Assembly: GCF_052857255.1 (NCBI RefSeq)
Contig: NC_135504.1
Location: 143,122,121 to 143,186,120, forward strand
Source: Amblyomma americanum
Taxonomy: Eukaryota; Arthropoda; Arachnida; Ixodida; Ixodidae
Reading direction: 5' to 3'
Length of the DNA: 64,000 nt
Position 1 is the stretch's first letter. Every line of letters begins with the position of its first letter. The translations under genes were made by a program, and so were the position numbers. The notes beneath the pieces were generated by a model. The model had not been told where the DNA came from. It made no database searches and saw nothing but the letters and a program-made list of their open reading frames with translations. This document shows, one piece after another, positions 21,890 through 33,866 of this stretch.

Positions 21890-24800
21890 TCGTGAACCTT
21901 GCTGGTTTTGATCTAAAACGATGTATCCCGTTGTTTTGAGCCAGAAAACAAGTTTTCGCGCAGTTCTGAGAGAAAAGTTTACACCTTTCTCTCGTCTACT
22001 CTTCGACGACTTGTAAAATCGATGCTCGCGAATCTTGCTAGTTTCAATCTAAAACGATGTATCCCGTTGTTTTGAGCCGGAATACAAGTTTTCGCGGAGT
22101 TCTGAGAGGAAGATTTGACACCTTTCTCTCGTCTACCCTTCGAAGACTTGTAAAATCGATGCTCGTGAATCTTACTAGTTACGATCTAAAACGATGTATC
22201 CCGTTGTTTTCAGCCAGGATACAAGTTTTCGCGCAGTTCTGAGAGGAAAAGTTTACACCTTTCTCTCGTGTACTCTTCGACGACGTGTAAAATCGATGCT
22301 CGTGAATCTTGCTAGTTTCGATCTAAAACAATGTATCCCGTTGTTTTGAGCCGGAATACAAGTTTTCGCGGAGTTCTGAGAGAGAAAGTTTACATCTTTC
22401 TCTCGTCTACTATTCGACGACTTGTAAAATCGATGCTCGTGAATCTTGCCAGTTTCGACCTAAAACAATGTAACCTTTTGTTTTGAGCCGGAATACAAGT
22501 TTTCGCGCCGTTCTGAGAGAAAAAGTTCGCACCTTTCTCTCGTCTACTCTTCGAAGACTCGTAAAATCGATTCTCATGAATTTTGCTAGTTTCGATCTAA
22601 AACGATGTATCCCGTTGTTTTGAGCCGGAATACAAGTTTTCGCGCAGTTCTGAGAGAAAAAGTTTACACCTTTCTCTCGTCTAGTCTTCGGCGACTCGTA
22701 AAATCGATGCTCATGAATTTTGCTAGTTTCGATCTAAAACGATATATCCCGTTGTATTGAGCCGGAATACAAGTTTTCGCGCAGATCGGAGAGAAAAAGT
22801 TTACACCTTTCTCTCGTCTACTCCTCGACGACTTGTAAAATCGATGCTCGTGAATCATGCTAGTTTCGATCTAAACGATGTATCCCGTTGTTTTGAGCCG
22901 GAATACAAGTTTTCGCGCAGTTCTGAAAAAAAAAGTTTACACCTTTCTCTCGTGTTCTCTTCGACGACTTGTGAAATCGATGCTCGTGAATCTTGCTAGA
23001 TTCGATCTAAAACGATGTATCCCGTTGTTTTGAGCCGGAATACAAGTTTTCGCGCAGTTCTGAGAGAAAAAGTTTACACATTTCTCTCGTCTACTCTTCG
23101 ACGACTTGTTATATCGATGCTCGTGAATCTTGCTAGTTTCGATCTAAAACGATGTAACCCGTTGTTTTGAGCCGGAATACAAGTTTTCGCGCAGTTCTGA
23201 GAGAAAAAGTTTACACCTTTCTCTCGTCTACTCTTCAACAACTTGTAAAATCGATGCTCGTGAATCTTGCTAGTTTCAATCTAAAACGACGTATCCCGTT
23301 GTTTTTAGCAGGAATACAAGTTTTCGCGAAGTTCTGAGAGAAAATTTACACCTTTCTCTCGTGTACTCTTCGAAGACTTGTAAAATCGATGCTCGTGAAT
23401 CTTGCTACTTTCGACCTAAAACGATGTATCCCGTTGTTTTGAGCCAGAAAACAAGTTTTCGCGCAGTTCTGAGAGAAAAAGTTTACACCTTTCTCTCGTC
23501 TACTCTTCGACGACTCGTAAAATCGATGCTCATGAATTTTGCTAGTTTCGATCTAAAACGATGTATCCCGTTGTTTTGATCCGGAATACAAGTTTTCGCG
23601 CAGTTCTGAGAGAAAACGTTTACACCTTTCTCTCGTCTAGTCTTCGGGGACTCGTAAAATCGATGCTCATGAATTTTGCTAGTTTCGATCTAAAACGATA
23701 TATCCCGTTGTACTGAGCCGGAATACAAGTTTTCGCGCAGATCGGAGAGAAAAAGTTTACACCTTTCTCTCGTCTACTCCTTGACGACTTGTAAAATCGA
23801 TGCTCGTGAATCATGCTAGTTTCGATCTAAACGATGTATCCCGTTGTTTTGAGCCGGAATACAAGTTTTCGCGCAGTTCTGAAAAAAAAGTTTACACCTT
23901 TCTCTCGTGTTCTCTTCGACGACTTGTGAAATCGATGCTCGTGAATCTTGCTAGATTCGATCTAAAACGATGTATCCCGTTGTTTTGAGCCGGAATACAA
24001 GTTTTCGCGCAGTTCTGAGAGAAAAAGTTTACACCTTTCTCTCGTCTACTCTTCGACGACTTGTAAAATCGATGCTCGTGAATCTTGCTAGTTTCGATCT
24101 AAAACTATGTAACCCGTTGTTTTGAGCCGGAATACAAGTTTTCGCGCAGTTCTGAGAGAAAAAGTTTACACCTTTCTCTCGTCTACTCTTCGACGACTTG
24201 TAAAATCGATGCTCGTGAACCTTGCTGGTTTTGATCTAAAACGATGTATCCCGTTGTTTTGAGCCAGAAAACAAGTTTTCGCGCAGTTCTGAGAGAAAAG
24301 TTTACACCTTTCTCTCGTCTACTCTTCGACGACTTGTAAAATCGATGCTCGCGAATCTTGCTAGTTTCAATCTAAAACGATGTATCCCGTTGTTTTGAGC
24401 CGGAATACAAGTTTTCGCGGAGTTCTGAGAGGAAGATTTGACACCTTTCTCTCGTCTACCCTTCGAAGACTTGTAAAATCGATGCTCGTGAATCTTACTA
24501 GTTACGATCTAAAACGATGTATCCCGTTGTTTTCAGCCAGGATACAAGTTTTCGCGCAGTTCTGAGAGAAAAAGTTTACACCTTTCTCTCGTGTACTCTT
24601 CGACGACGTGTAAAATCGATGCTCGTGAATCTTGCTAGTTTCGATCTAAAACAATGTATCCCGTTGTTTTGAGCCGGAATACAAGTTTTCGCGGAGTTCT
24701 GAGAGAGAAAGTTTACAACTTTCTCTCGTCTACTCTTCGAGGACTTGTAAAATCGATGCTCGTGAATCTTGCCAGTTTCGATCTAAAACGATGTATCCCG

Positions 24801-27560
24801 TCGTTTTGAGCCGGAATACAAGTTTTCGCGCAGTTCTGAGAGAAAAAGTTTACATCTTTCTCTCGTCTACTATTCGACGACTTGTAAAATCGATGCTCGT
24901 GAATCTTGCCAGTTTCGACCTAAAACAATGTAACCTTTTGTTTTGAGCCGGAATACAAGTTTTCGCGCCGTTCTGAGAGAAAAAGTTCGCACCTTTCTCT
25001 CGTCTACTCTTCGAAGACTCGTAAAATCGATTCTCATGAATTTTGCTAGTTTCGATCTAAAACGATGTATCCCGTTGTTTTGAGCCGGAATACAAGTTTT
25101 CGCGCAGTTCTGAGAGAAAAAGTTTACACCTTTCTCTCGTCTAGTCTTCGGCGACTCGTAAAATCGATGCTCATGAATTTTGCTAGTTTCGATCTAAAAC
25201 GATATATCCCGTTGTATTGAGCCGGAATACAAGTTTTCGCGCAGATCGGAGAGAAAAAGTTTACACCTTTCTCTCGTCTACTCCTCGACGACTTGTAAAA
25301 TCGATGCTCGTGAATCATGCTAGTTTCGATCTAAACGATGTATCCCGTTGTTTTGAGCCGGAATACAAGTTTTCGCGCAGTTCTGAAAAAAAAAGTTTAC
25401 ACCTTTCTCTCGTGTTCTCTTCGACGACTTGTGAAATCGATGCTCGTGAATCTTGCTAGATTCGATCTAAAACGATGTATCCCGTTGTTTTGAGCCGGAA
25501 TACAAGTTTTCGCGCAGTTCTGAGAGAAAAAGTTTACACATTTCTCTCGTCTACTCTTCGACGACTTGTTATATCGATGCTCGTGAATCTTGCTAGTTTC
25601 GATCTAAAACGATGTAACCCGTTGTTTTGAGCCGGAATACAAGTTTTCGCGCAGTTCTGAGAGAAAAAGTTTACACCTTTCTCTCGTCTACTCTTCAACA
25701 ACTTGTAAAATCGATGCTCGTGAATCTTGCTAGTTTCAATCTAAAACGACGTATCCCGTTGTTTTTAGCCGGAATACAAGTTTTCGCGAAGTTCTGAGAG
25801 AAAATTTACACCTTTCTCTCGTGTACTCTTCGAAGACTTGTAAAATCGATGCTCGTGAATCTTGCTACTTTCGACCTAAAACGATGTATCCCGTTGTTTT
25901 GAGCCAGAAAACAAGTTTTCGCGCAGTTCTGAGAGAAAAAGTTTACACCTTTCTCTCGTCTACTCTTCGACGACTCGTAAAATCGATGCTCATGAATTTT
26001 GCTAGTTTCGATCTAAAACGATGTATCCCGTTGTTTTGATCCGGAATACAAGTTTTCGCGCAGTTCTGAGAGAAAACGTTTACACCTTTCTCTCGTCTAG
26101 TCTTCGGGGACTCGTAAAATCGATGCTCATGAATTTTGCTAGTTTCGATCTAAAACGATATATCCCGTTGTACTGAGCCGGAATACAAGTTTTCGCGCAG
26201 ATCGGAGAGAAAAAGTTTACACCTTTCTCTCGTCTACTCCTTGACGACTTGTAAAATCGATGCTCGTGAATCATGCTAGTTTCGATCTAAACGATGTATC
26301 CCGTTGTTTTGAGCCGGAATACAAGTTTTCGCGCAGTTCTGAAAAAAAAGTTTACACCTTTCTCTCGTGTTCTCTTCGACGACTTGTGAAATCGATGCTC
26401 GTGAATCTTGCTAGATTCGATCTAAAACGATGTATCCCGTTGTTTTGAGCCGGAATACAAGTTTTCGCGCAGTTCTGAGAGAAAAAGTTTACACCTTTCT
26501 CTCGTCTACTCTTCGACGACTTGTAAAATCGATGCTCGTGAATCTTGCTAGTTTCGATCTAAAACTATGTAACCCGTTGTTTTGAGCCGGAATACAAGTT
26601 TTCGCGCAGTTCTGAGAGAAAAAGTTTACACCTTTCTCTCGTCTACTCTTCGACGACTTGTAAAATCGATGCTCGTGAACCTTGCTGGTTTTGATCTAAA
26701 ACGATGTATCCCGTTGTTTTGAGCCAGAAAACAAGTTTTCGCGCAGTTCTGAGAGAAAAGTTTACACCTTTCTCTCGTCTACTCTTCGACGACTTGTAAA
26801 ATCGATGCTCGCGAATCTTGCTAGTTTCAATCTAAAACGATGTATCCCGTTGTTTTGAGCCGGAATACAAGTTTTCGCGGAGTTCTGAGAGGAAGATTTG
26901 ACACCTTTCTCTCGTCTACCCTTCGAAGACTTGTAAAATCGATGCTCGTGAATCTTACTAGTTACGATCTAAAACGATGTATCCCGTTGTTTTCAGCCAG
27001 GATACAAGTTTTCGCGCAGTTCTGAGAGAAAAAGTTTACACCTTTCTCTCGTGTACTCTTCGACGACGTGTAAAATCGATGCTCGTGAATCTTGCTAGTT
27101 TCGATCTAAAACAATGTATCCCGTTGTTTTGAGCCGGAATACAAGTTTTCGCGGAGTTCTGAGAGAGAAAGTTTACAACTTTCTCTCGTCTACTCTTCGA
27201 GGACTTGTAAAATCGATGCTCGTGAATCTTGCCAGTTTCGATCTAAAACGATGTATCCCGTCGTTTTGAGCCGGAATACAAGTTTTCGCGCAGTTCTGAG
27301 AGAAAAAGTTTACATCTTTCTCTCGTCTACTATTCGACGACTTGTAAAATCGATGCTCGTGAATCTTGCCAGTTTCGACCTAAAACAATGTAACCTTTTG
27401 TTTTGAGCCGGAATACAAGTTTTCGCGCCGTTCTGAGAGAAAAAGTTCGCACCTTTCTCTCGTCTACTCTTCGAAGACTCGTAAAATCGATTCTCATGAA
27501 TTTTGCTAGTTTCGATCTAAAACGATGTATCCCGTTGTTTTGAGCCGGAATACAAGTTTT
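21890..27560. repeat. 18-monomer HOR (2460 bp), two units plus a partial
   Basis: Unit 1 is about 21.89-24.21 kb (17 monomers after the loss near 22.38 kb), unit 2 is about 24.21-26.67 kb (18 monomers) and a partial third runs to 27.56 kb. Marker modules in units 2 and 3, and from 22.44 kb in units 1 and 2, align at 2460 bp. Shared variants include atcgattctcatg, gccaggatac, cttcaacaacttg and ctactccttgacg. A visible difference is tttttagcagg near 23.31 kb against tttttagccgg near 25.77 kb. Confidence 0.87.
22330..22450. repeat. Chimeric monomer marking loss of one monomer
   Basis: The cgcggagttctgagagaga monomer runs straight into acatctttctctcgtctactattcg near 22.38-22.41 kb. Everywhere else the first is followed by acaactttc or acatttttc and cttcgaggacttg, then by a separate cccgtcg monomer with acatctttc. 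The fused copy has lost exactly one monomer, and the offset to copy 2 returns from 9707 to 9844 bp. Confidence 0.8.
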
Positions 27561-30500
27561 CGCGCAGTTCTGAGAGAAAAAGCTAACACCTTTCTCTCGT
27601 CTACTCTTCGACGACTTGTAAAATCGATGCTCGCGAATCTTGCTAGTTTCAATCTAAAACGACGTATCCCGTTGTTTTGAGCCGAAATACAAGTTTTCGC
27701 GCAGTTCTGAGAGAAAAAGTTTACACCTTTCTCTCGTCTACTCTTCGACGACTCGTAAAATCGATGCTCATGAATTTTGCTAGTTTCGATCTAAAACGAT
27801 GTATCCCGTTGTTTTGATCCGGAATGCAAGTTTTCGCGCAGTTCTGAGAGAAAACGTTTACACCTTTCTCTCGTCTAGTCTTCGGGAACTCGTAAAATCG
27901 ATGCTCATGAATTTTGCTAGTTTCGATCTAAAACGATATATCCCGTTGTACTGAGCCGGAATACAAGTTTTCGCGCAGATCGGAGAGAAAAAGTTTACAC
28001 CTTTCTCTCGTCTACTCCTCGACGACTTGTAAAATCGATGCTCGTGAATCATGCTAGTTTCGATCTAAACGATGTATCCCGTTGTTTTGAGCCGGAATAC
28101 AAGTTTTCGCGCAGTTCTGAAAAAAAAGTTTACACCTTTCTCTCGTGTTCTCTTCGACGACTTGTGAAATCGATGCTCGTGAATCTTGCTAGATTCGATC
28201 TGAAACGATGTATCCCGTTGTTTTGAGCCGGAATACAAGTTTTCGCGCAGTTCTGAGAGAAAAAGTTTACACCTTTCTCTCGTGTACTCTTCGACGACTT
28301 GTAAAATCGATGCTCGTGAATCTTGCTAGTTTCGATCTAAAACGATGAATCCCGTTGTTTTGAGCCGGAATACAAGTTTTCGCGAGGTTCTGAGAGAAAA
28401 AGTTTACACCTTTCTCTCGTCTACTCTTCGACGACTTGTAAAATCGATGCTCGCGAATCTTGCTAGTTTCGATCTAAAACGATGTGTCCCGTTGTTTTGA
28501 GCCGAAATACAAGTTTTCGCGCAGTTCTGAGAGAAAAAGTTTACACCTTTCTCTCGTCTACTCTTCGACGACTCGTAAAATCGATGCTCATGAATTTTGC
28601 TAGTTTCGATCTAGAACGATGTATCCCGTTGTTTTGAGCCGGAATACAAGTTTTCGCGCAGTTCTGAGAGAAAAAGTTTACACCTTTCTCTCGTCTAGTC
28701 TTCGGCGACTCGTAAAATCGATGCTCATGAATTTTGCTAGTTTCGATCTAAAACGATATATCCCGTTGTATTGAGCCGGAATACAAGTTTTCGCGCAGAT
28801 CGGAGAGAAAAAGTTTACACCTTTCTCTCGTCTACTCCTCGACGACTTGTAAAATCGATGCTCGTGAATCATGCTAGTTTCGATCTAAACGATGTATCCC
28901 GTTGTTTTGAGCCGGAATACAAGTTTTCGCGCAGTTCTGAGAGAAAAAGTTTACACATTTCTCTCGTCTACTCTTCGACGACTTGTTATATCGATGCTCG
29001 TGAATCTTGCTAGTTTCGATCTAAAACGATGTAACCCGTTGTTTTGAGCCGGAATACAAGTTTTCGCGCAGTTCTGAGAGAAAAAGTTTACACCTTTCTC
29101 TCGTCTACTCTCCGACAACTTGTAAAATCGATGCTCGTGAATCTTGCTAGTTTCCATCTAAAACGACGTATCCCGTTGTTTTTAGCCGGAATACAAGTTT
29201 TCGCGAAGTTCTGAGAGAAAAATTTACACCTTTCTCTCGTCTACTCTTCGAAGACTTGTAAAATCGATGCTCGTGAATCTTGCGACTTTCGACCTAAAAC
29301 GATGTATCCCGTTGTATTGAGCCGGAATACAACTTTTCGCGCAGATCGGAGAGAAAAAGTTTACACCTTTCTCTCGTCTACTCCTCGACGACTTGTTATA
29401 TCGATGCTCGTGAATCTTGCTAGTTTCAATCTAAAACGATGTAACCCGTTGTTTTGAGCCGGAATACAAGTTTTCGCGCAGTTCTGAGAGAAAAAGTTTA
29501 CACCTTTCTCTTGTCTACTCTTCGACAACTTGTAAAATCGATGCTCGTGAATCTTGCTAGTTTCAATCTAAAACGACGTATCCCGTTGTTTTTAGCCGGA
29601 ATACAAGTTTTCGCGAAGTTCTGAGAGAAAAATTTACACCTTTCTCTCGTCTACTCTTCGAAGACTTGTAAAATCGATGCTCGTGAATCTTGCTACTTTC
29701 GACCTAAAACGATGTATCCCGTTGTTTTGAGCCGGAATACAAGTTTTCGCGCAGTTCTGAGAGAAAAGTTTACACCTTTCTCTCGTCTACTCTTCGACGA
29801 CTTGTAAAATCGATGCTCGCGAATCTTGCTAGTTTCAATCTAAAACGATGTATCCCGTTGTTTTGAGCCGGAATACAAGTTTTCGCGGAGTTCTGAGAGG
29901 AAAATTTGACACCTTTTTCTCGTCTACCCTTCGAAGACTTGTAAAATCGATGCTCGTGAATCCTGCTAGTTACGATCTAAAACGATGTATCCCGTTGTTT
30001 TCAGCCAGAATACAAGTTTTCGCGCAGTTCTGAGAGAAAAAGTTTACACCTTTCTCTCGTGTACTCTTCGACGACGTGTAAAATCGATGCTCGTGAATCT
30101 TGCTAGTTTCGATCTAAAACAATGTATCCCGTTGTTTTGAGCCAGAATACAAGTTTTCGCGCAGTTCTGAGAGAAAAAGTTTACACCTTTCTCTCGTCTA
30201 CTCTTCGACGACTTGTAAAATCGATGCTCGTGAATCTTGCTAGTTTCGATCTAAAACAATGTATCCCGTTGTTTTGAGCCGGAATACAAGTTTTCGCGGA
30301 GTTCTGAGAGAGAAAGTTTACAACTTTCACTCGTCTACTCTTCGAGGACTTGTAAAATCGATGCTCGTGAATCTTGCCAGTTTCGATCTAAAACGATGTA
30401 TCCCGTCGTTTTGAGCCGGAATACAAGTTTTCGCGCAGTTCTGAGAGAAAAAGTTTACATCTTTCTCTCGTCTACTATTCGACGACTTGTAAAATCGATG

Positions 30501-33500
30501 CTCGTGAATCTTGCCAGTTTCGACCTAAAACAATGTAACCTTTTGTTTTGAGCCGGAATACAAGTTCTCGCGCCGTTCTGAGAGAAAAAGTTCGCACCTT
30601 TCTCTCGTCTACTCTTCGAAGACTCGTAAAATCGATGCTCATGAATTTTGCTAGTTTTGATCTAAAACGATGTATCCCGTTGTTTTGAGCCGGAATACAA
30701 GTTTTCGCGCAGTTCTGAGAGAAAAAGTTTACACCTTTCTCTCGTCTAGTCTTCGGCGACTCGTAAAATCGATGCTCATGAATTTTGCTAGTTTCGATCT
30801 AAAACGATATATCCCGTTGTATTGAGCCGGAATACAAGTTTTCTCGCAGTTCTGAAAAAAAAAGTTTACACCTTTCTCTCGTGTTCTCTTCGACGACTTG
30901 TGAAATCGATGCTCGTGAATCTTGCTAGATTCGATCTAAAACGATGTATCCCGTTGTTTTGAGCCGGAATACAAGTTTTCGCGCAGTTCTGAGAGAAAAA
31001 GTTTACACATTTCTCTCGTCTACTCTTCGACGACTTGTTATATCGATGCTCGTGAATCTTGCTAGTTTCGATCTAAAACGATGTAACCCGTTGTTTTGAG
31101 CCGGAATACAAGTTTTCGCGCAGTTCTGAGAGAAAAAGTTTACACCTTTCTCTCGTCTACTCTTCGACAACTTGTAAAATCGATGCTCGTGAATCTTGCT
31201 AGTTTCAATCTAAAACGACGTATCCCGTTGTTTTTAGCCGGAATACAAGTTTTCGCGAAGTTCTGAGAGAAAAATTTACACCTTTCTCTCGTCTACTCTT
31301 CGAAGACTTGTAAAATCGATGCTCGTGAACCTTGCTACTTTCGACCTAAAACAATGTATCCCGTTGTTTTGAGCCGGAATACAAGTTTTCGCGCAGTTCT
31401 GAGAGAAAAAGTTTACACCTTTCTCTCGTGTACTCTTCGACGACTTGTAATATCGATGCTCGTGGATCTTGCTAGTTTCAATCTAAAACGATGTATCCCG
31501 TTGTTTTGAGCCGGAATACAAGTTTTCGCGCAGTTCTGAGATAAAAAGTTTACACCTTTCTCTCGTCTAGTCTTCGACGACTTGTAAAATCGATGCTCGT
31601 GAACCTTGCTGGTTTTGATCTAAAACGATGTATCCCGTTGTTTTGAGCCAGAAAACAAGTTTTCGCGCAGTTCTGAGAGAAAAGTTTACACCTTTCTCTC
31701 GTCTACTCTTCGACGACTTGTAAAATCGATGCTCGCGAATCTTGCTAGTTTCAATCTAAAACGATGTATCCCGTTGTTTTGAGCCGGAATACAAGTTTTC
31801 GCGGAGTTCTGAGAGGAAGATTTGACACCTTTCTCTCGTCTACCCTTCGAAGACTTGTAAAATCGATGCTCGTGAATCTTACTAGTTACGATCTAAAACG
31901 ATGTATCCCGTTGTTTTCAGCCAGGATACAAGTTTTCGCGCAGTTCTGAGAGGAAAAGTTTACACCTTTCTCTCGTGTACTCTTCGACGACGTGTAAAAT
32001 CGATGCTCGTGAATCTTGCTAGTTTCGATCTAAAACAATGTATCCCGTTGTTTTGAGCCGGAATACAAGTTTTCGCGGAGTTCTGAGAGAGAAAGTTTAC
32101 AACTTTCTCTCGTCTACTCTTCGAGGACTTGTAAAATCGATGCTCGTGAATCTTGCCAGTTTCAATCTAAAACGATGTATCCCGTCGTTTTGAGCCGGAA
32201 TACAAGTTTTCGCGCAGTTCTGAGAGAAAAAGTTTACATCTTTCTCTCGTCTACTATTCGACGACTTGTAAAATCGATGCTCGTGAATCTTGCCAGTTTC
32301 GACCTAAAACAATGTACCCTTTTGTTTTGAGCCGGAATACAAGTTTTCGCGCCGTTCTGAGAGAAAAAGTTCGCACCTTTCTCTCGTCTACTCTTCGAAG
32401 ACTCGTAAAATCGATTCTCATGAATTTTGCTAGTTTCGATCTAAAACGATGTATCCCGTTGTTTTGAGCCGGAATACAAGTTTTCGCGCAGTTCTGAGAG
32501 AAAAAGTTTACACCTTTCTCTCGTCTAGTCTTCGGCGACTCGTAAAATCGATGCTCATGAATTTTGCTAGTTTCGATCTAAAACGATATATCCCGTTGTA
32601 TTGAGCCGGAATACAAGTTTTCGCGCAGATCAGAGAGAAAAAGTTTACACCTTTCTCTCGTCTACTCCTCGACGACTTGTAAAATCGATGCTCGTGAATC
32701 ATGCTAGTTTCAATCTAAACGATGTATCCCGTTGTTTTGAGCCGGAATACAAGTTTTCGCGCAGTTCTGAAAAAAAAAGTTTACACCTTTCTCTCGTGTT
32801 CTCTTCGACGACTTGTGAAATCGATGCTCGTGAATCTTGCTAGATTCGATCTAAAACGATGTATCCCGTTGTTTTGAGCCGGAATACAAGTTTTCGCGCA
32901 GTTCTGAGAGAAAAAGTTTACACATTTCTCTCGTCTACTCTTCGACGACTTGTTATATCGATGCTCGTGAATCTTGCTAGTTTTGATCTAAAACGATGTA
33001 ACCCGTTGTTTTGAGCCGGAATACAAGTTTTCGCGCAGTTCTGAGAGAAAAAGTTTACACCTTTCTCTCGTCTACTCTTCAACAACTTGTAAAATCGATG
33101 CTCGTGAATCTTGCTAGTTTCAATCTAAAACGACGTATCCCGTTGTTTTTAGCCGGAATACAAGTTTTCGCGAAGTTCTGAGAGAAAATTTACACCTTTC
33201 TCTCGTGTACTCTTCGAAGACTTGTAAAATCGATGCTCGTGAATCTTGCTACTTTCGACCTAAAACGATGTATCCCGTTGTTTTGAGCCAGAAAACAAGT
33301 TTTCACGCAGTTCTGAGAGAAAAAGTTTACACCTTTCTCTCGTCTACTCTTCGACGACTCGTAAAATCGATGCTCATGAATTTTGCTAGTTTCGATCTAA
33401 AACGATGTATCCCGTTGTTTTGATCCGGAATACAAGTTTTCGCGCAGTTCTGAGAGAAAACGTTTACACCTTTCTCTCGTCTAGTCTTCGGGGACTCGTA

Positions 33501-33866
33501 AAATCGATGCTCATGAATTTTGCTAGTTTCGATCTAAAACGATATATCCCGTTGTACTGAGCCGGAATACAAGTTTTCGCGCAGATCGGAGAGAAAAAGT
33601 TTACACCTTTCTCTCGTCTACTCCTTGACGACTTGTAAAATCGATGCTCGTGAATCATGCTAGTTTCGATCTAAACGATGTATCCCGTTGTTTTGAGCCG
33701 GAATACAAGTTTTCGCGCAGTTCTGAAAAAAAAGTTTACACCTTTCTCTCGTGTTCTCTTCGACGACTTGTGAAATCGATGCTCGTGAATCTTGCTAGAT
33801 TCGATCTAAAACGATGTATCCCGTTGTTTTGAGCCGGAAATTCAAGTTTTCGCGCAGTTCTGAGAG
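27524..33866. repeat. 9.84-kb block, copy 2 (left part)
   Basis: This stretch matches 17.68-23.99 kb, allowing for the two single-monomer differences described above. Its later part (from about 28.26 kb) is the first unit of the 5607-bp tandem duplication. New variants absent from copy 1 arise here: tttctcgcag near 30.84 kb, aatgtacccttttg at 32311, cagatcagagag near 32.63 kb, tttcacgcag near 33.30 kb and ccggaaattcaag near 33.84 kb. All are carried into the later copies. Confidence 0.85.

Larger units (their letters stand above)
17680..27523. repeat. 9.84-kb block, copy 1 (72 monomers)
   Basis: This segment is repeated in tandem from 27.52 kb with an offset of 9844 bp. Shared rare variants fix the alignment: aagctaacacc at about 17737 and 27581, gatccggaatgcaag at about 17972 and 27816, and cgggaactcg near 18.04 and 27.88 kb. 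The left breakpoint lies between the differing gacc/gatc near 17.67 kb and the shared gctaac at 17.74 kb. Copy 1 is older than the changes in later copies: it still reads acacctttctctcg near 19.11 kb where the others read acacatttctctcg, and tttcgcgcag near 21.0 kb where the others read tttctcgcag. Confidence 0.87.
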
